Origin: Nostoc sp. PA-18-2419
Lineage (GTDB): Bacteria; Cyanobacteriota; Cyanobacteriia; Cyanobacteriales; Nostocaceae
DNA length: 36,259 nucleotides
Direction: 5' to 3'
Assembly: GCF_005869855.1 (NCBI RefSeq)
Contig: NZ_SZNH01000008.1
Span: 21,451-57,709 of the forward strand
The notes beneath the pieces were generated by a model, which ran no database searches, had not been told where the DNA came from, and saw only the letters and a program-made list of their open reading frames with translations. The position numbers were made by a program, and so were the translations under genes. The first letter of the stretch is position 1; the number at the start of each line of letters is the position of its first letter. Below are positions 8,727 to 17,663 of this stretch, in pieces.

Positions 8727-9155
8727 ATGACTAATAACAACATCGAATCCATTGAAGCTACATTTATTGAATCAATCGAATCAACAGTAATTGTAGAGAT
8801 AAATTCTTCAACTGACGAATTACTCGAAATTGACATGGTTGGTGAAAGTGATGAGGTGAAGCGCGAAACTGAAGCGTTGATTGAGGCATTAAGACGCGCC
8901 CAAGCTGAGACGGATTCAACAGGTACTCTTACACGCGAAACTTATTTAAATACTGTGCGTCGAGCCAGAGAATTGATTGAAAGAAGGAAAATTGTCAAAG
9001 GCGATCGCTTAGAAGACTCTTGGGCGATAATTCAGGATGAAGCTGAAAGAAACTGGCACTTATTAATGAAGGATTTAGTAGACTTTAGCTTTCGCCTCCA
9101 AAAAGCAGGTCAAGCTGCTTGGGAAACCTTTAATCACCCTTATTCTCAAAGTTAA
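8727..9155 (+). CDS. Conserved-looking small charged protein, function unknown
   Basis: 142 residues, soluble, no signal peptide or membrane segment. The N-terminal 45 residues are acidic and repetitive (IESIEATFIESIESTVIVEI). From about residue 50 it is helical and charged (EVKRETEALIEALRRAQAE; YLNTVRRARELIERRKI), ending with a conserved-looking WHLLMKDLVDFSFRLQKAGQAAWETF. HIP1 (GCGATCGC) lies in the coding part and the codon use matches the neighbours, so it is probably real. I do not recognise the family beyond a feeling that similar proteins occur in cyanobacteria. A good terminator follows, so it is likely a single-gene transcript. Confidence 0.75.
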   Translation: MTNNNIESIEATFIESIESTVIVEINSSTDELLEIDMVGESDEVKRETEALIEALRRAQAETDSTGTLTRETYLNTVRRARELIERRKIVKGDRLEDSWAIIQDEAERNWHLLMKDLVDFSFRLQKAGQAAWETFNHPYSQS

Positions 9156-9206
9156 ATAGGGGATGAATTATAACTGTTTAAAATTAGGCAAAATACAGCA
9201 TTTTAG

Positions 9207-9250
9207 TAAGGGTACAATATAACATTATTGTGCCCTTATTGTTTATTTTT
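9207..9250 (+). terminator. Rho-independent terminator
   Basis: TAAGGGTACAATA (9207-9219) pairs with TATTGTGCCCTTA (9226-9238) over 13 positions with one G-U wobble and a 6-base loop, followed by the T-rich stretch TTGTTTATTTTT. It would end transcription of the small gene at 8727-9155. Confidence 0.75.
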
Positions 9251-9316
9251 TACAACATATACTATTGGACGTTCTAAAGAGTGATGGTGGAAATAGTTTT
9301 TTTGGTGATATAAAAT

Positions 9317-9378
9317 GTTAATTAAGTAAATAATAGTTTTTTGCTGGTAAAAACTATTATTTACTAATATTAATTAAC
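9317..9378. repeat. Long AT-rich inverted repeat
   Basis: A perfect 17-base inverted repeat, AGTAAATAATAGTTTTT (9325-9341) against AAAAACTATTATTTACT (9349-9365), has a 7-base loop. Beyond a 5-base bulge on the right arm (about 9366-9370) the pairing continues: GTTAATTA on the left, TAATTAAC on the right. It lies between the convergent 8727 gene and the response regulator. It may be a bidirectional terminator or a MITE-like footprint. Confidence 0.7.
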
Positions 9379-9473
9379 TTTTATAGCCACTCAGAACATA
9401 CAAGCTCTTCCCTACACCCAACACCCCATACCCAGCCTCAACAGAGAATTTTGCGAACTACTGTTATTACCAA

Positions 9474-10118
9474 CTACCGTCCACCAAACAACGAATGGGC
9501 AAACAAAGCAGCTTGAGTGCGATCGCGTAAATTCAGGCGACTGAGAATATTGGTCACATAATTCTTAACAGTATTTTCTGAAAGAAACAGCGATTCGGCA
9601 ATTTCACGGTTATTGGCTCCAGAAGCAATTAAGCGCAATACATCTAGTTCTCTAGGTGTAAGTTGTGCCAATTCTGGAGGAGGTTGTACAGACGCGATAG
9701 TTGGGGCCATAGGTATGAGTGCTTTCTCAAACAATCCTGGGCCGAGTAGGGTTTGTCCTTTGTAGACGGCTAAAATTGCTAACATTAGTTCATCTGGTTC
9801 GGTATCCTTGAGCAAATACCCCTTTGCACCTAGCCGCATTGCTTGAGAAACATACTCATCATCATCGAAGGTGGTGAGGACAAGAACCTTAATATTAGGA
9901 TATTGTTGAGCGATCGCTTTTGTGGTGGCAACTCCATCCATTATCGGCATCCGGATATCCATTAATACAATATCGGGTTGCAGCGCAGCAAGCTGTTCGA
10001 GTGCCCGTTGCCCATTCTCTGCCTCACCGATTACATGCATCTGGGCATTCGACTCGAGCATACTCTTAAGTCCTTGGCGAATAAGATGCTGGTCGTCAAC
10101 TAATAAAATGTTAATCAT
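9474..10118 (-). CDS. NarL/LuxR-family response regulator
   Basis: A two-domain DNA-binding regulator. The receiver domain (about 1-120) has the acidic pair in MINILLVDDQ, the phosphoacceptor D54 in IVLMDIRMP and the conserved lysine in GYLLKD (K104). The C-terminal LuxR-type helix-turn-helix (about 150-205) reads LTPRELDVLRLIASGANNRE and ENTVKNYVTNILSRL. I choose the ATG at 10118 because receiver domains usually begin with this M-I-x-I-L-L-V-D-D; an in-frame ATG at 10145 would add nine residues of no family character. The upstream NarL-type kinase gene (10409-11701) on the same strand is the likely partner, 290 bases away. Confidence 0.93.
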   Translation of the reverse strand: MINILLVDDQHLIRQGLKSMLESNAQMHVIGEAENGQRALEQLAALQPDIVLMDIRMPIMDGVATTKAIAQQYPNIKVLVLTTFDDDEYVSQAMRLGAKGYLLKDTEPDELMLAILAVYKGQTLLGPGLFEKALIPMAPTIASVQPPPELAQLTPRELDVLRLIASGANNREIAESLFLSENTVKNYVTNILSRLNLRDRTQAALFAHSLFGGR

Positions 10119-10408
10119 AAGTAAAAATGCATATTCATTGCCCAATTCACTGTTGTGGCCTTTATAAATATTTGTACAAAGTTACTAACAAAGGCAGGAG
10201 TTAGGATAGCGCAGCTAAGCCATGTCCGCGTCCCTTGCGCGTCTGGTAGAGAGCGTCGGCAGAAGGCAGAAGGTAGGAAGTATTAATTAAAACTTTAGTT
10301 CTGGATTTATAGCCGTAGTCACACCCTTTAGGACATAAATACAAGCGTGAATTTTAGGAACAGTAATAGTTTTACCTCCTGCAAGAACTGCCTTTTGAAA
10401 CATTAACT

Positions 10409-11701
10409 TTACAATAGTTTTGATAGTGGTAAAGAAACACAAATACGGCAACCTGTTTCTAGTTGACTGTGGAGATTCAACTGACCACCCAGTGCAACTG
10501 CTCGTTCTCGCATCCCTTGTAGCCCAAAGCCAGTTGTATTTTGAGTTGGGTTAAATCCTTTTCCGTCATCTGCAACTGACAGATAAATCATTCCAGCGTA
10601 TGCCAGTAGTCTAACCGTGACAGTCGTCGCCTGAGCGTGTTTGCAAATATTTGTCAGCGATTCTTGTACTATACGGTAAAGAGCGGTGTTTACTTCTGTT
10701 GGCATGTGTGGGACATCAATTCTACAGGACGGTTCAATACCTGTGGTTTGCTGAAAATCTGTCAACAGCTTTTCAATCGCTGATTTGAGAGATTGTCCTT
10801 GCAAAGGATTTGAACGCAAAACAGAAAGCGATCGCCGAATTTCCAGCAGTGCCTCAGCCCCCAGTTGCTTTGCCTGTTTGAGAAATGCCAATGCTTTATC
10901 ATTATTCGATTCCCAGAACAACAGGGTGTTATTAATCTGAATTGTTTGGGCGGCTAGAGTATGACCCAACCCATCATGAATTTCGCGGGCAATTCGGTTG
11001 CGTTCTTGCAAGGTTGCCTGATCTTCAATCCGTAGCGCATATTGGCACAGTTGTTGATTGGTTATTTCTAATTGCTGATGGGCGATTTCTAATTGCTCTC
11101 TACTTTGGCGCTCTGCCAGCAGGGCATTAATTAACAGTAAAGCGAATACTAACGTTAAGCTAAACAATAGTATATTACTTAATCGCCAGTCCCAGGACAT
11201 GACAACCAGTTTATCTGGGATAAAATTCTTAGGTACAATCGGTTTTGACAAAAGCAGTGTTCCATAACAAAGCAGAGATAAACCTAAGACAATCAACTGT
11301 CCAAAACGCTTAAATATTAGACAACTCCGCATCACCAGTACCAGACACAGCAGGAAAACGGAGCGACTAGATAAGCTATGGTGAGTCGCTGGTAGCAAAA
11401 TTAAACCAAATTCGAGGGCCGTATAAAGTAATTTTGTTTCCAGCTTAACCATTGGTAGTCTCAAGCCCATCAAGCTGAAAGTTGCGATCGCCAGAACTCG
11501 TAGCAGCAATGACCAGGACAACTCAAATGGCAACAAAACTTCCATGAACATTGCCGTGGCTAATAATAACCACTCTAAGTAAAGCAACAGACGAAATGAT
11601 GGGTAGGTTAAGCTAACCATAGAACTGTTCCAACTCAATGGTCTCGATGACAAAACCATCAGTATTTTCACAATTTTAGAGGGAATATTGTTAAAAAACA
11701 C
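10409..11701 (-). CDS. NarL-type sensor histidine kinase (HisKA_3)
   Basis: 430 residues. Several hydrophobic helices fill the first ~195 residues (for example 38-58, 64-80, 115-127, 136-152, 177-193), so the sensor part is membrane-embedded. A coiled linker (ERQSREQLEIAHQQLEITNQ) leads to the dimerisation helix RNRIAREIHDGLGHTLAAQ with phosphoacceptor H242. The ATPase part shows LYRIVQESLTNICKHAQA (N box) and VADDGKGFNP with GFGLQGMRERA (G boxes). The stimulus is unknown. It probably phosphorylates the response regulator just downstream. The longest frame starts with GTG at 11701; ATGs at codons 15 and 28 are alternative starts, and no strong Shine-Dalgarno decides. Confidence 0.9.
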   Translation of the reverse strand: MFFNNIPSKIVKILMVLSSRPLSWNSSMVSLTYPSFRLLLYLEWLLLATAMFMEVLLPFELSWSLLLRVLAIATFSLMGLRLPMVKLETKLLYTALEFGLILLPATHHSLSSRSVFLLCLVLVMRSCLIFKRFGQLIVLGLSLLCYGTLLLSKPIVPKNFIPDKLVVMSWDWRLSNILLFSLTLVFALLLINALLAERQSREQLEIAHQQLEITNQQLCQYALRIEDQATLQERNRIAREIHDGLGHTLAAQTIQINNTLLFWESNNDKALAFLKQAKQLGAEALLEIRRSLSVLRSNPLQGQSLKSAIEKLLTDFQQTTGIEPSCRIDVPHMPTEVNTALYRIVQESLTNICKHAQATTVTVRLLAYAGMIYLSVADDGKGFNPTQNTTGFGLQGMRERAVALGGQLNLHSQLETGCRICVSLPLSKLL

Positions 11702-12280
11702 ATTAGTCCTTTAAATTGCAAAGTGCGAGTAGGGTAAGAGACTGACAAATAAAAATATTCCAAATTTTCTTATGGGATGGGTATCCAGATCCGTTTTATA
11801 TTTAGGGCGGGCTTTCCTGCCCACTTCACCAGAGGGATCATTTCTTTTCTAGAAATCTCTACCCGACAAGTAGTAGTAATTTATTTATTACAAATCCCGA
11901 AGTCAACTCTGCAAGGTCTGGCTTTGCCATCCCACAGGCTACAGAACTTTTCAAAATTAGTTGATTTGTTTAAGAAGTTAAAGAAATTAGCGCAGTGGAT
12001 AATTAAACTCTTCTTTTTCTATAACGAATCTCTCTCTAATATCGATAGAGCTATTTCGACTGATTAACTATTCATAATCTAGGAAAAAAGTCACAAAAAA
12101 TTAGGTACTTTTTTACTGGTCAGCTTAGGAATTCTAGTCCATGCACAAATCTATCTCAACTTTTAAGATTAGCTGGAGATGTTACTCAAGTAGCAAGTTT
12201 TTAAACATCTTCTTAAAAGTCATCAACTAAAATCGAATTACAACAGTCATAATCGTATACAAGAAAAACAACACAATTAA
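11702..12280. other. Intergenic region between kinase and lipoprotein genes
   Basis: 579 bases between divergent genes. A short hairpin GGGCGGG-CTTT-CCTGCCC sits near 11804-11821. A 96-codon frame at 11777-12067 lacks a ribosome-binding site and has unusual composition, so I do not call it. The promoters of both flanking genes are presumably here but are not resolvable by eye. Confidence 0.45.
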
Positions 12281-12667
12281 ATGATTAAAAAACAGATAGT
12301 TTTACCAGCGTTTTTACTTGCAACTATCCTGATTGCAGGAATCACGGGTTGCAGCAATTCTAAGTCTCCAGATGTGTCTCAAGGGGACAACTCTGGAACA
12401 AAGGTATCTGATACTAACACTTCTACAAAAAATCCGGCATCGAATACCCCGGAACGCGCCGAGAAGCGCGAAGCAGTTCGCAAGCAAGTTGAGGCAGTTC
12501 TGACTCCAGATCAGGTAAAGCAATTGTCAACGAAATTGCAAGAAGGTGAAAAAATGCGTAAAGCAGTGTTAAGCTTGAATCTCACGGCTGAACAAAAGAC
12601 TAAAATTCAAAATATTTTTAAAACTGCCTATCCACACCGTAAAGGGCAATCCCAAAATAATTCTTAG
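12281..12667 (+). CDS. Small periplasmic lipoprotein with LTxxQ-like (Spy/CpxP-type) segment
   Basis: 128 residues. A lipoprotein signal peptide ends in AGITGC with the lipidated cysteine at residue 24. A Ser/Asn/Thr-rich linker follows (25-58), then a charged helical part. LTPDQVKQLSTKL and LTAEQKTKIQNIF are two LTxxQ-like motifs, as in periplasmic Spy/CpxP proteins that bind unfolded proteins; that match is only suggestive. It should be anchored in a membrane facing the periplasm. A CtpA-type protease gene begins 139 bases later on the same strand, and both products would act outside the cytoplasm. Confidence 0.75.
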   Translation: MIKKQIVLPAFLLATILIAGITGCSNSKSPDVSQGDNSGTKVSDTNTSTKNPASNTPERAEKREAVRKQVEAVLTPDQVKQLSTKLQEGEKMRKAVLSLNLTAEQKTKIQNIFKTAYPHRKGQSQNNS

Positions 12668-12761
12668 TAGTTTGATTAAAATAAAATTTAGGAGTCAGTC
12701 GTCAGAATTCAAAAAATTATATCCGACTAGAGGTATTTAATCCCCCTCTTCAAGTATTGTT

Positions 12762-12789
12762 GAATTCTAGATTCTGAATTCTGGATTAT
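12762..12789. repeat. Heptamer tandem repeat upstream of the protease gene
   Basis: Successive heptamers read GAATTCT, AGATTCT, GAATTCT, GGATTAT, ending 17 bases before the protease ATG. A related run is found at 14283-14303. Confidence 0.55.
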
Positions 12790-12806
12790 TCTTCAATAGT
12801 TAAAGT

Positions 12807-14087
12807 ATGTTCAAACAAAAATTGCTCGTCAAGATAGAACTTGCCGTTATCGCCATAATCCTGGCAGGAAGTAGCCTCTACGCTTCAAAAGCTTTGGGCA
12901 AACCCCAATCTAGCCCTCAAAAACTCGTGGATGAGGTATGGCAAATCCTAGATAAGAATTATGTTGATGTCAGCTTTAACCATCAAGATTGGAAAGCAAT
13001 TCGACAGCAATATCTCAGCCGTTCCTATACTTCCAAGGAACAGGCTTATGGGGCAATTCAAGAAATGGTGGCTAAATTAGGCGATCGCTACACAGAGTTT
13101 TTCGACCCCCAGGAATTTAAAGCCCTAAATAACGACCTTTCTGGCAACCTCAGTGGCGTAGGACTGGAACTAGCACAGAATGAGAAAACTAAAGCTTTAA
13201 CCGTTGTCGCCCCGATTGAAGGAACGCCTGCTTTTAAGGCGGGTATTTTGCCCGACGATATAATTGTCCAAATTAACGGTCAAATCACTCAGGGAATGAA
13301 AATAGAGGATGCCGTTAAACGGATTCTCGGCCCAGTGGGAACCAAAGTAGTACTGACGATTCAACGGGGCAATCAATCGCAAATTTTCAAACTTACCCGC
13401 GCAAATATCGCTATCCATCCTGTAACTTACAACACGCAAACAACCACAGCCGGCAAGATTGGTTACATTCGTTTACCAGAGTTTACGCAAACATCTCCCC
13501 AAGAGATGTATCGGGCAATTCAAGCATTAGAAAAACAGCAAGTGCAGGGCTACGTTTTGGATCTACGTTCCGATCCAGGTGGACTGCTAAATGCAAGTTT
13601 GCAAATTGCCAGTATGTGGTTAGACCGAGGGGCGATCGTGTCTTTGGTAAATCGAAACCAAGTTAAAGATAGCTACAATGCATCAGGACATCCTCTCACC
13701 AACAAACCCCTAGTAATACTGGTCGATAAGGGATCTGCTAGTGCCAGCGAAATTTTGGCGGGAGCCTTGCAAGATGATAATCGCGCCACCTTAGTAGGAA
13801 CTCGCACCTTTGGTAAAGGTTTAGTTCAATCTGTAGAGCCACTGGAGGATGGTTCGGCATTAAAACTAACGATCGCCAAATACTATACACCGAAAGGTCG
13901 AGATATCAATCATGTTGGCATTGCACCAGATATTAATGTGGAGTTAACCCAGGCACAACAGAAAGCATTAATCCAAAACCGAACCTTGGCCACATTAGCC
14001 GATCCTCAGTATGCTACTGCCGTGGCTAACCTGAACAAATTGATTCAGTCCGGGGCAAATCATGTGAGTTTACAGCGTGGGGAATAA
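12807..14087 (+). CDS. Carboxyl-terminal processing protease (S41, CtpA-type)
   Basis: 426 residues. An N-terminal hydrophobic segment (about 8-27) acts as signal peptide or anchor for the thylakoid lumen or periplasm. A PDZ domain follows (~115-197, including GVGLEL and AGILPDDIIVQINGQ). The tail protease core shows GYVLDLRSDPGGLL and the catalytic Ser-Lys dyad: S312 in GSASASEILAGAL and K337 in GTRTFGKGLVQ. In phototrophs CtpA cuts the C-terminal extension of the D1 protein of photosystem II; cyanobacteria carry CtpA, CtpB and CtpC paralogues, and I cannot say which this is. ATG start; no strong Shine-Dalgarno. It stands downstream of the lipoprotein gene. Confidence 0.93.
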   Translation: MFKQKLLVKIELAVIAIILAGSSLYASKALGKPQSSPQKLVDEVWQILDKNYVDVSFNHQDWKAIRQQYLSRSYTSKEQAYGAIQEMVAKLGDRYTEFFDPQEFKALNNDLSGNLSGVGLELAQNEKTKALTVVAPIEGTPAFKAGILPDDIIVQINGQITQGMKIEDAVKRILGPVGTKVVLTIQRGNQSQIFKLTRANIAIHPVTYNTQTTTAGKIGYIRLPEFTQTSPQEMYRAIQALEKQQVQGYVLDLRSDPGGLLNASLQIASMWLDRGAIVSLVNRNQVKDSYNASGHPLTNKPLVILVDKGSASASEILAGALQDDNRATLVGTRTFGKGLVQSVEPLEDGSALKLTIAKYYTPKGRDINHVGIAPDINVELTQAQQKALIQNRTLATLADPQYATAVANLNKLIQSGANHVSLQRGE

Positions 14088-14212
14088 GTATAGGTTTGGC
14101 TCTTTGGAGTTCTTAGAATTCAGTAAGTAATCAAGCGGACATGATATAACTCACCAGAATTCTCCAATTAAATTGAAGTGTGACTGGTGGATGAATAAAG
14201 GGTGAAACATCA

Positions 14213-14233
14213 CACTAAATCTTTGATTTAGTG
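14213..14233 (+). terminator. Hairpin after the protease gene
   Basis: CACTAAATC pairs perfectly with GATTTAGTG over nine bases around a TTT loop. It is compact but AT-rich and without a T-run, so its terminator role is tentative. Confidence 0.4.
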
Positions 14234-14282
14234 GTTCTCAGTGTTGGTGGTAGTTGGCTACACTAAAAATTGCTGAATTCAC

Positions 14283-14303
14283 CAATTCTGTATTCTGTAT
14301 TCT
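14283..14303. repeat. Heptamer tandem repeat upstream of the membrane-protein gene
   Basis: The heptamers CAATTCT, GTATTCT, GTATTCT run up to nine bases before the ATG at 14313. They resemble the run before the protease gene. Confidence 0.55.
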
Positions 14304-14312
14304 TCTTCAATC

Positions 14313-15221
14313 ATGCCAACGCGCAAAGCCCAACGACTTGAAATTTGTGAGCCAGTTCCAGGTCTGAAAATCCTGGTTCAACTCAGTAACATTCCTTTAG
14401 TGCGGACAGTCATAGCTACTCTTACCCGCCATCAGCTAGCGTTTGTAGGAGTTGTATTTGTTAGCAGCTTGCTTTTTGCTATGCGGGAAAACGGCCCTTG
14501 GCTTACAGTACCTAAACAGGTGGCGATTGAATTCTTTTCTGCTGTATCCCAGTCCTTAGCTGCTTTATTGGGGGTGTTAATTGTTTTTCTCACGTTTAAT
14601 AGTCAGCTAATTGCTCAAAGGCAGTATGATGATTACTATACACTTCAGATTCAGATTGACCAACTTATTCGTCTAACTCAGTCTCTTCCTGCCGAACTCA
14701 GTAATTTTAATGAAAATTTGGTAGAGCTGATTAACTATTTAGTTCCTTTGCATTTAAAGGATTTCCCAATCTGGGAAACTAGCTCCCAAGTGCTATCTTT
14801 GGACAAGCTTTTAGATAATTTCAAGAATGAATATCAACGGCCGCAAGTGCAGCAACAATACTCCTTAGCTACCCATATGCATAGGCAACAAATCTTTCTT
14901 GTGATCAATAACATGGAAGAAATCCTGGAAAGATTTTCTCGGCTTTACAATCGGATTCTGGAGATGAGCCGTTTCATTCTCGCGATTGTTAAGTTGTCTT
15001 TTCTGCTGGGAGTTTCGCTGCTGTTTTTGCTGTTATTTGGCATTATCGATTTGCAAAGTAAGTTTCCCGATCTCAGCCTACCTGTAATTTTTACTCTAGC
15101 ATTTTGGTTATTAATTTCTCTGTTAGAGCTAGTACTTGATACCTGGTTTTTTTATAAAAGTCTTTATGGATCGCCGAGTCATTATCGGCGGTTCTTTCCT
15201 AATGCAAAATACCCTGATTAA
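14313..15221 (+). CDS. Multi-pass membrane protein of unknown function
   Basis: 302 residues. Four hydrophobic segments are visible: about 41-57, 78-96, 222-245 and 256-276. Between the second and third lies a ~120-residue soluble, helical region (100-220) with heptad-like leucines and many glutamines (RQYDDYYTLQIQIDQLIRLT; MEEILERFSRLYNRILEM). The arrangement, two TM, coiled loop, two TM, recalls small-ion-channel or DUF-type cyanobacterial membrane proteins, but I do not recognise the family and give no function. The ATG at 14313 lies just after the heptamer repeats; no Shine-Dalgarno is evident. Its stop codon overlaps the end of a decayed minus-strand frame. Confidence 0.78.
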   Translation: MPTRKAQRLEICEPVPGLKILVQLSNIPLVRTVIATLTRHQLAFVGVVFVSSLLFAMRENGPWLTVPKQVAIEFFSAVSQSLAALLGVLIVFLTFNSQLIAQRQYDDYYTLQIQIDQLIRLTQSLPAELSNFNENLVELINYLVPLHLKDFPIWETSSQVLSLDKLLDNFKNEYQRPQVQQQYSLATHMHRQQIFLVINNMEEILERFSRLYNRILEMSRFILAIVKLSFLLGVSLLFLLLFGIIDLQSKFPDLSLPVIFTLAFWLLISLLELVLDTWFFYKSLYGSPSHYRRFFPNAKYPD

Positions 15222-15364
15222 TCGGTTGAAGCTAATAAATTAGCTGAACCACAGTGATATAGATATCTGCGCCGCAGTGTTTCTAGAAAGGTTTTTTCAG
15301 CTTCAGTCATTTTAGGTAATTCTTCCAACCACTGTCAGAAAAACTGCTCATCCTCAATTTTCAC
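15218..15364 (-). pseudogene. Remnant of an unidentified gene
   Basis: On the minus strand one frame reads VKIEDEQFF, a TGA stop (15335-15337), then QWLEELPKMTEAEKTFLETL and RRRYLYHCGSANLLASTD. The helical, charged segment after the stop has the look of a real protein C-terminus, but it has no start and an internal stop. I cannot name the family. It ends inside the stop codon of the convergent membrane-protein gene. Confidence 0.4.
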
Positions 15365-15504
15365 TAACTAGATTGTCCTTTTCTTGTTGAACAATTATTA
15401 GATGAAAATTTTATAGAGACAGTGATTAACAATTATCAGTTTTGGATGATAAAACAGTAATTTTATACTACTTGGTTCTATCTAACTTAAATAACAATTT
15501 TTAG

Positions 15505-15680
15505 ATGACCAGAGAATTTGACGTCATTATCGAAGCGGACTCTGAAGTTAATTTTATTGCCTCAGTACTTAGTCTTGTTCACTGTTACATTTAAACCAAG
15601 TCTTTAAACGAACTAATTTTAGAGGTTGAGCAAGAAATGTTGAAGCATTAGAGTTCGTTGGCGTGCAGAGAGTTTGTGTT
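15505..15680 (+). pseudogene. Decayed HicB-family antitoxin gene
   Basis: Translation from the ATG at 15505 gives MTREFDVIIEADSEVNFIAS and VLSLVHCYI, then TAA at 15592-15594, then TKSLNELILEVEQEMLKH. After a one-base slip at about 15648-15651 the frame continues EFVGVQRVCV. Laid end to end these match the HicB antitoxin layout: MTREFDVIIExDSEGYFVAS, GC-x-TQ-x-KSLxEL, LEVE, and the C-terminal EFVGVQRV. The CAA codon expected at the Gln became TAA, the region between ~15615 and 15630 is shortened, and one T is lost near 15648. No HicA toxin frame is visible next to it. The gene is dead. Confidence 0.8.
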
Positions 15681-15692
15681 CCCGACGCCATT

Positions 15693-15713
15693 AACTGTCA
15701 ACTGTCAACTCTC
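15693..15713. repeat. Heptamer tandem repeat (STRR-like)
   Basis: The units AACTGTC, AACTGTC, AACTCTC run on into AACGTC. They lie just past the HicB remnant and are related in sequence (reverse orientation) to the run at 1311-1338. Confidence 0.55.
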
Positions 15714-15863
15714 AACGTCAAATGCTATCCCCTTTTAGGCATGGGATGAGCTTAATCTATTTTTTATGGAACTGAAACTACTACAATTACTATTGATGCT
15801 AGATAATGGGAAAGCTTTGAGATTTACTTGCCAATCTAGCCCAGATAAACAGAACTAACAATT

Positions 15864-17651
15864 ATGCGAACTCACTATTGCGGCGAACTCCGAAAAGAAC
15901 ATATTGGAGAAACAGTTACCTTTTACGGATGGGTAGACCGTCGCCGCGATCATGGGGGCGTGATATTTTTAGATTTACGCGATCGCTCTGGTATTGTCCA
16001 AATCGTCAGCGATCCGCAACGCACCCCCGATTCCTATGAGCAGGCGAACGCTCTGCGAAATGAATATGTTGTTGAAATCACTGGTAGGGTGACACAACGT
16101 CCCGAAGAATCCCTAAATCCCCGTCTACCCACAGGTGAGATAGAAGTTTACGCCGACCGAATTCAACTACTCAACGCTGTCCGTAAACAGTTACCTTTCC
16201 AAGTTTCCATAACTGACAGCGAAACAGTGCGGGAAGACTTGCGGCTGAAATATCGCTATTTAGATTTGCGGCGCGAACGTATGGCGCAAAATTTGCAACT
16301 GCGTCATCAAATAGTCAAAGCCATGCGCCGTTACCTGGAAGATTTAGAAGGTTTCATCGAAGTCGAAACCCCAATACTTACGCGTTCGACTCCCGAAGGT
16401 GCTAGAGATTATATCTTACCCAGTCGCGTCAACCCTGGTGAATGGTTTGCTCTACCCCAATCACCCCAGCTATTTAAACAATTGCTGATGGTATCCGGCT
16501 TGGATAGATATTATCAAATCGCCCGTTGCTTCCGCGATGAAGATTTACGCGCCGACAGACAACCAGAATTCACTCAGTTAGACATGGAAATGAGCTTCAT
16601 GTCTCAAGAAGAAATTATCGAACTCAACGAAAAGTTAGTTTGTCATATCTTCAAAACGGTTAAAGGCATTGAGTTACAGCGCCCTTTCCCCCGTCTCACT
16701 TATGCCGAAGGAATGGAACGCTACGGTAGCGATAAACCAGATACTCGCTATGGTTTGGAATTAGTCAACGTCTCGGATATTGTCAAAGACTCTAATTTCA
16801 AAGTCTTTCGAGACACTGTAATCAATGGCGGTGTCGTCAAAATCCTACCCATTCCCAATGGTAATGATGTAATTTCTAATGTCCGCATTAAACCAGGTGG
16901 TGATTTATTCAAAGAAGCCAGCGAAGCCGGTGCTAAAGGTTTAGCTTATATCCGCGTCAGAGACGATGGCGAAATTGACACTATTGGGGCAATAAAAGAC
17001 AACCTCAGCGCTGAACAAAAACAAGAAATTCTCCGACGCACAGATGCCAAAGCTGGACATTTATTGTTATTCGGAGCTGGTGATGCTGCCACTGTCAATA
17101 AAACTTTGGATAGATTACGGCAAGTTATTGCCAAGGAATTTAGCTTAATCGATCCAGAAAAAATTAACTTGCTGTGGATTACAGATTTCCCGATGTTTGA
17201 GTGGAACGCTGGAGAAAAACGCCTAGAAGCACTGCATCACCCGTTTACAGCACCCCACCCTGAGGATTTGAGCGATTTAAAAACTGCACGCGCCCAAGCT
17301 TATGATTTAGTACTCAACGGCGTGGAAGTTGGCGGTGGAAGTCTGCGGATTTATCAGCGAGAAATTCAACAACAGGTATTTGATGCGATCGGTTTATCTC
17401 CTGAAGAAGCACAAAATAAATTTGGCTTTTTGTTGGAAGCATTTGAATATGGTACACCGCCGCATGGTGGCATTGCCTACGGTTTAGACCGTTTGGTAAT
17501 GTTGCTAGCTGGGGAAGAATCGATTCGCGATGTGATTGCTTTTCCGAAGACGCAACAAGCCCGTTGTTTGTTAACAGACGCACCTTCTGGTGTAGATGTC
17601 AAGCAATTAAAAGAATTGCATGTGGCTTCGACATATAAGCCCAAATCTTAA
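15864..17651 (+). CDS. aspS: Aspartyl-tRNA synthetase
   Basis: 595 residues, the length of the bacterial-type class II enzyme. An N-terminal OB-fold anticodon-binding domain (about 1-105; [20 protein letters not shown]) is followed by the catalytic core. Motif 2 is [19 protein letters not shown] (near 222), the bacterial GAD insertion lies around 290-420, and motif 3 is [20 protein letters not shown] (near 535-555). It charges tRNA-Asp, and in many cyanobacteria also tRNA-Asn, with aspartate; I cannot tell which from sequence alone. The ATG at 15864 follows AACAATT with no clear Shine-Dalgarno. A strong hairpin follows the stop. Confidence 0.97.
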   Translation: MRTHYCGELRKEHIGETVTFYGWVDRRRDHGGVIFLDLRDRSGIVQIVSDPQRTPDSYEQANALRNEYVVEITGRVTQRPEESLNPRLPTGEIEVYADRIQLLNAVRKQLPFQVSITDSETVREDLRLKYRYLDLRRERMAQNLQLRHQIVKAMRRYLEDLEGFIEVETPILTRSTPEGARDYILPSRVNPGEWFALPQSPQLFKQLLMVSGLDRYYQIARCFRDEDLRADRQPEFTQLDMEMSFMSQEEIIELNEKLVCHIFKTVKGIELQRPFPRLTYAEGMERYGSDKPDTRYGLELVNVSDIVKDSNFKVFRDTVINGGVVKILPIPNGNDVISNVRIKPGGDLFKEASEAGAKGLAYIRVRDDGEIDTIGAIKDNLSAEQKQEILRRTDAKAGHLLLFGAGDAATVNKTLDRLRQVIAKEFSLIDPEKINLLWITDFPMFEWNAGEKRLEALHHPFTAPHPEDLSDLKTARAQAYDLVLNGVEVGGGSLRIYQREIQQQVFDAIGLSPEEAQNKFGFLLEAFEYGTPPHGGIAYGLDRLVMLLAGEESIRDVIAFPKTQQARCLLTDAPSGVDVKQLKELHVASTYKPKS

Positions 17652-17663
17652 CAAAACGCATGG

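Noticed and set aside
11777..12067. 96-codon plus-strand frame in the gap before the lipoprotein gene
   Set aside because: No ribosome-binding site, no recognisable motif, and it contains a repeat hairpin; composition does not look coding.
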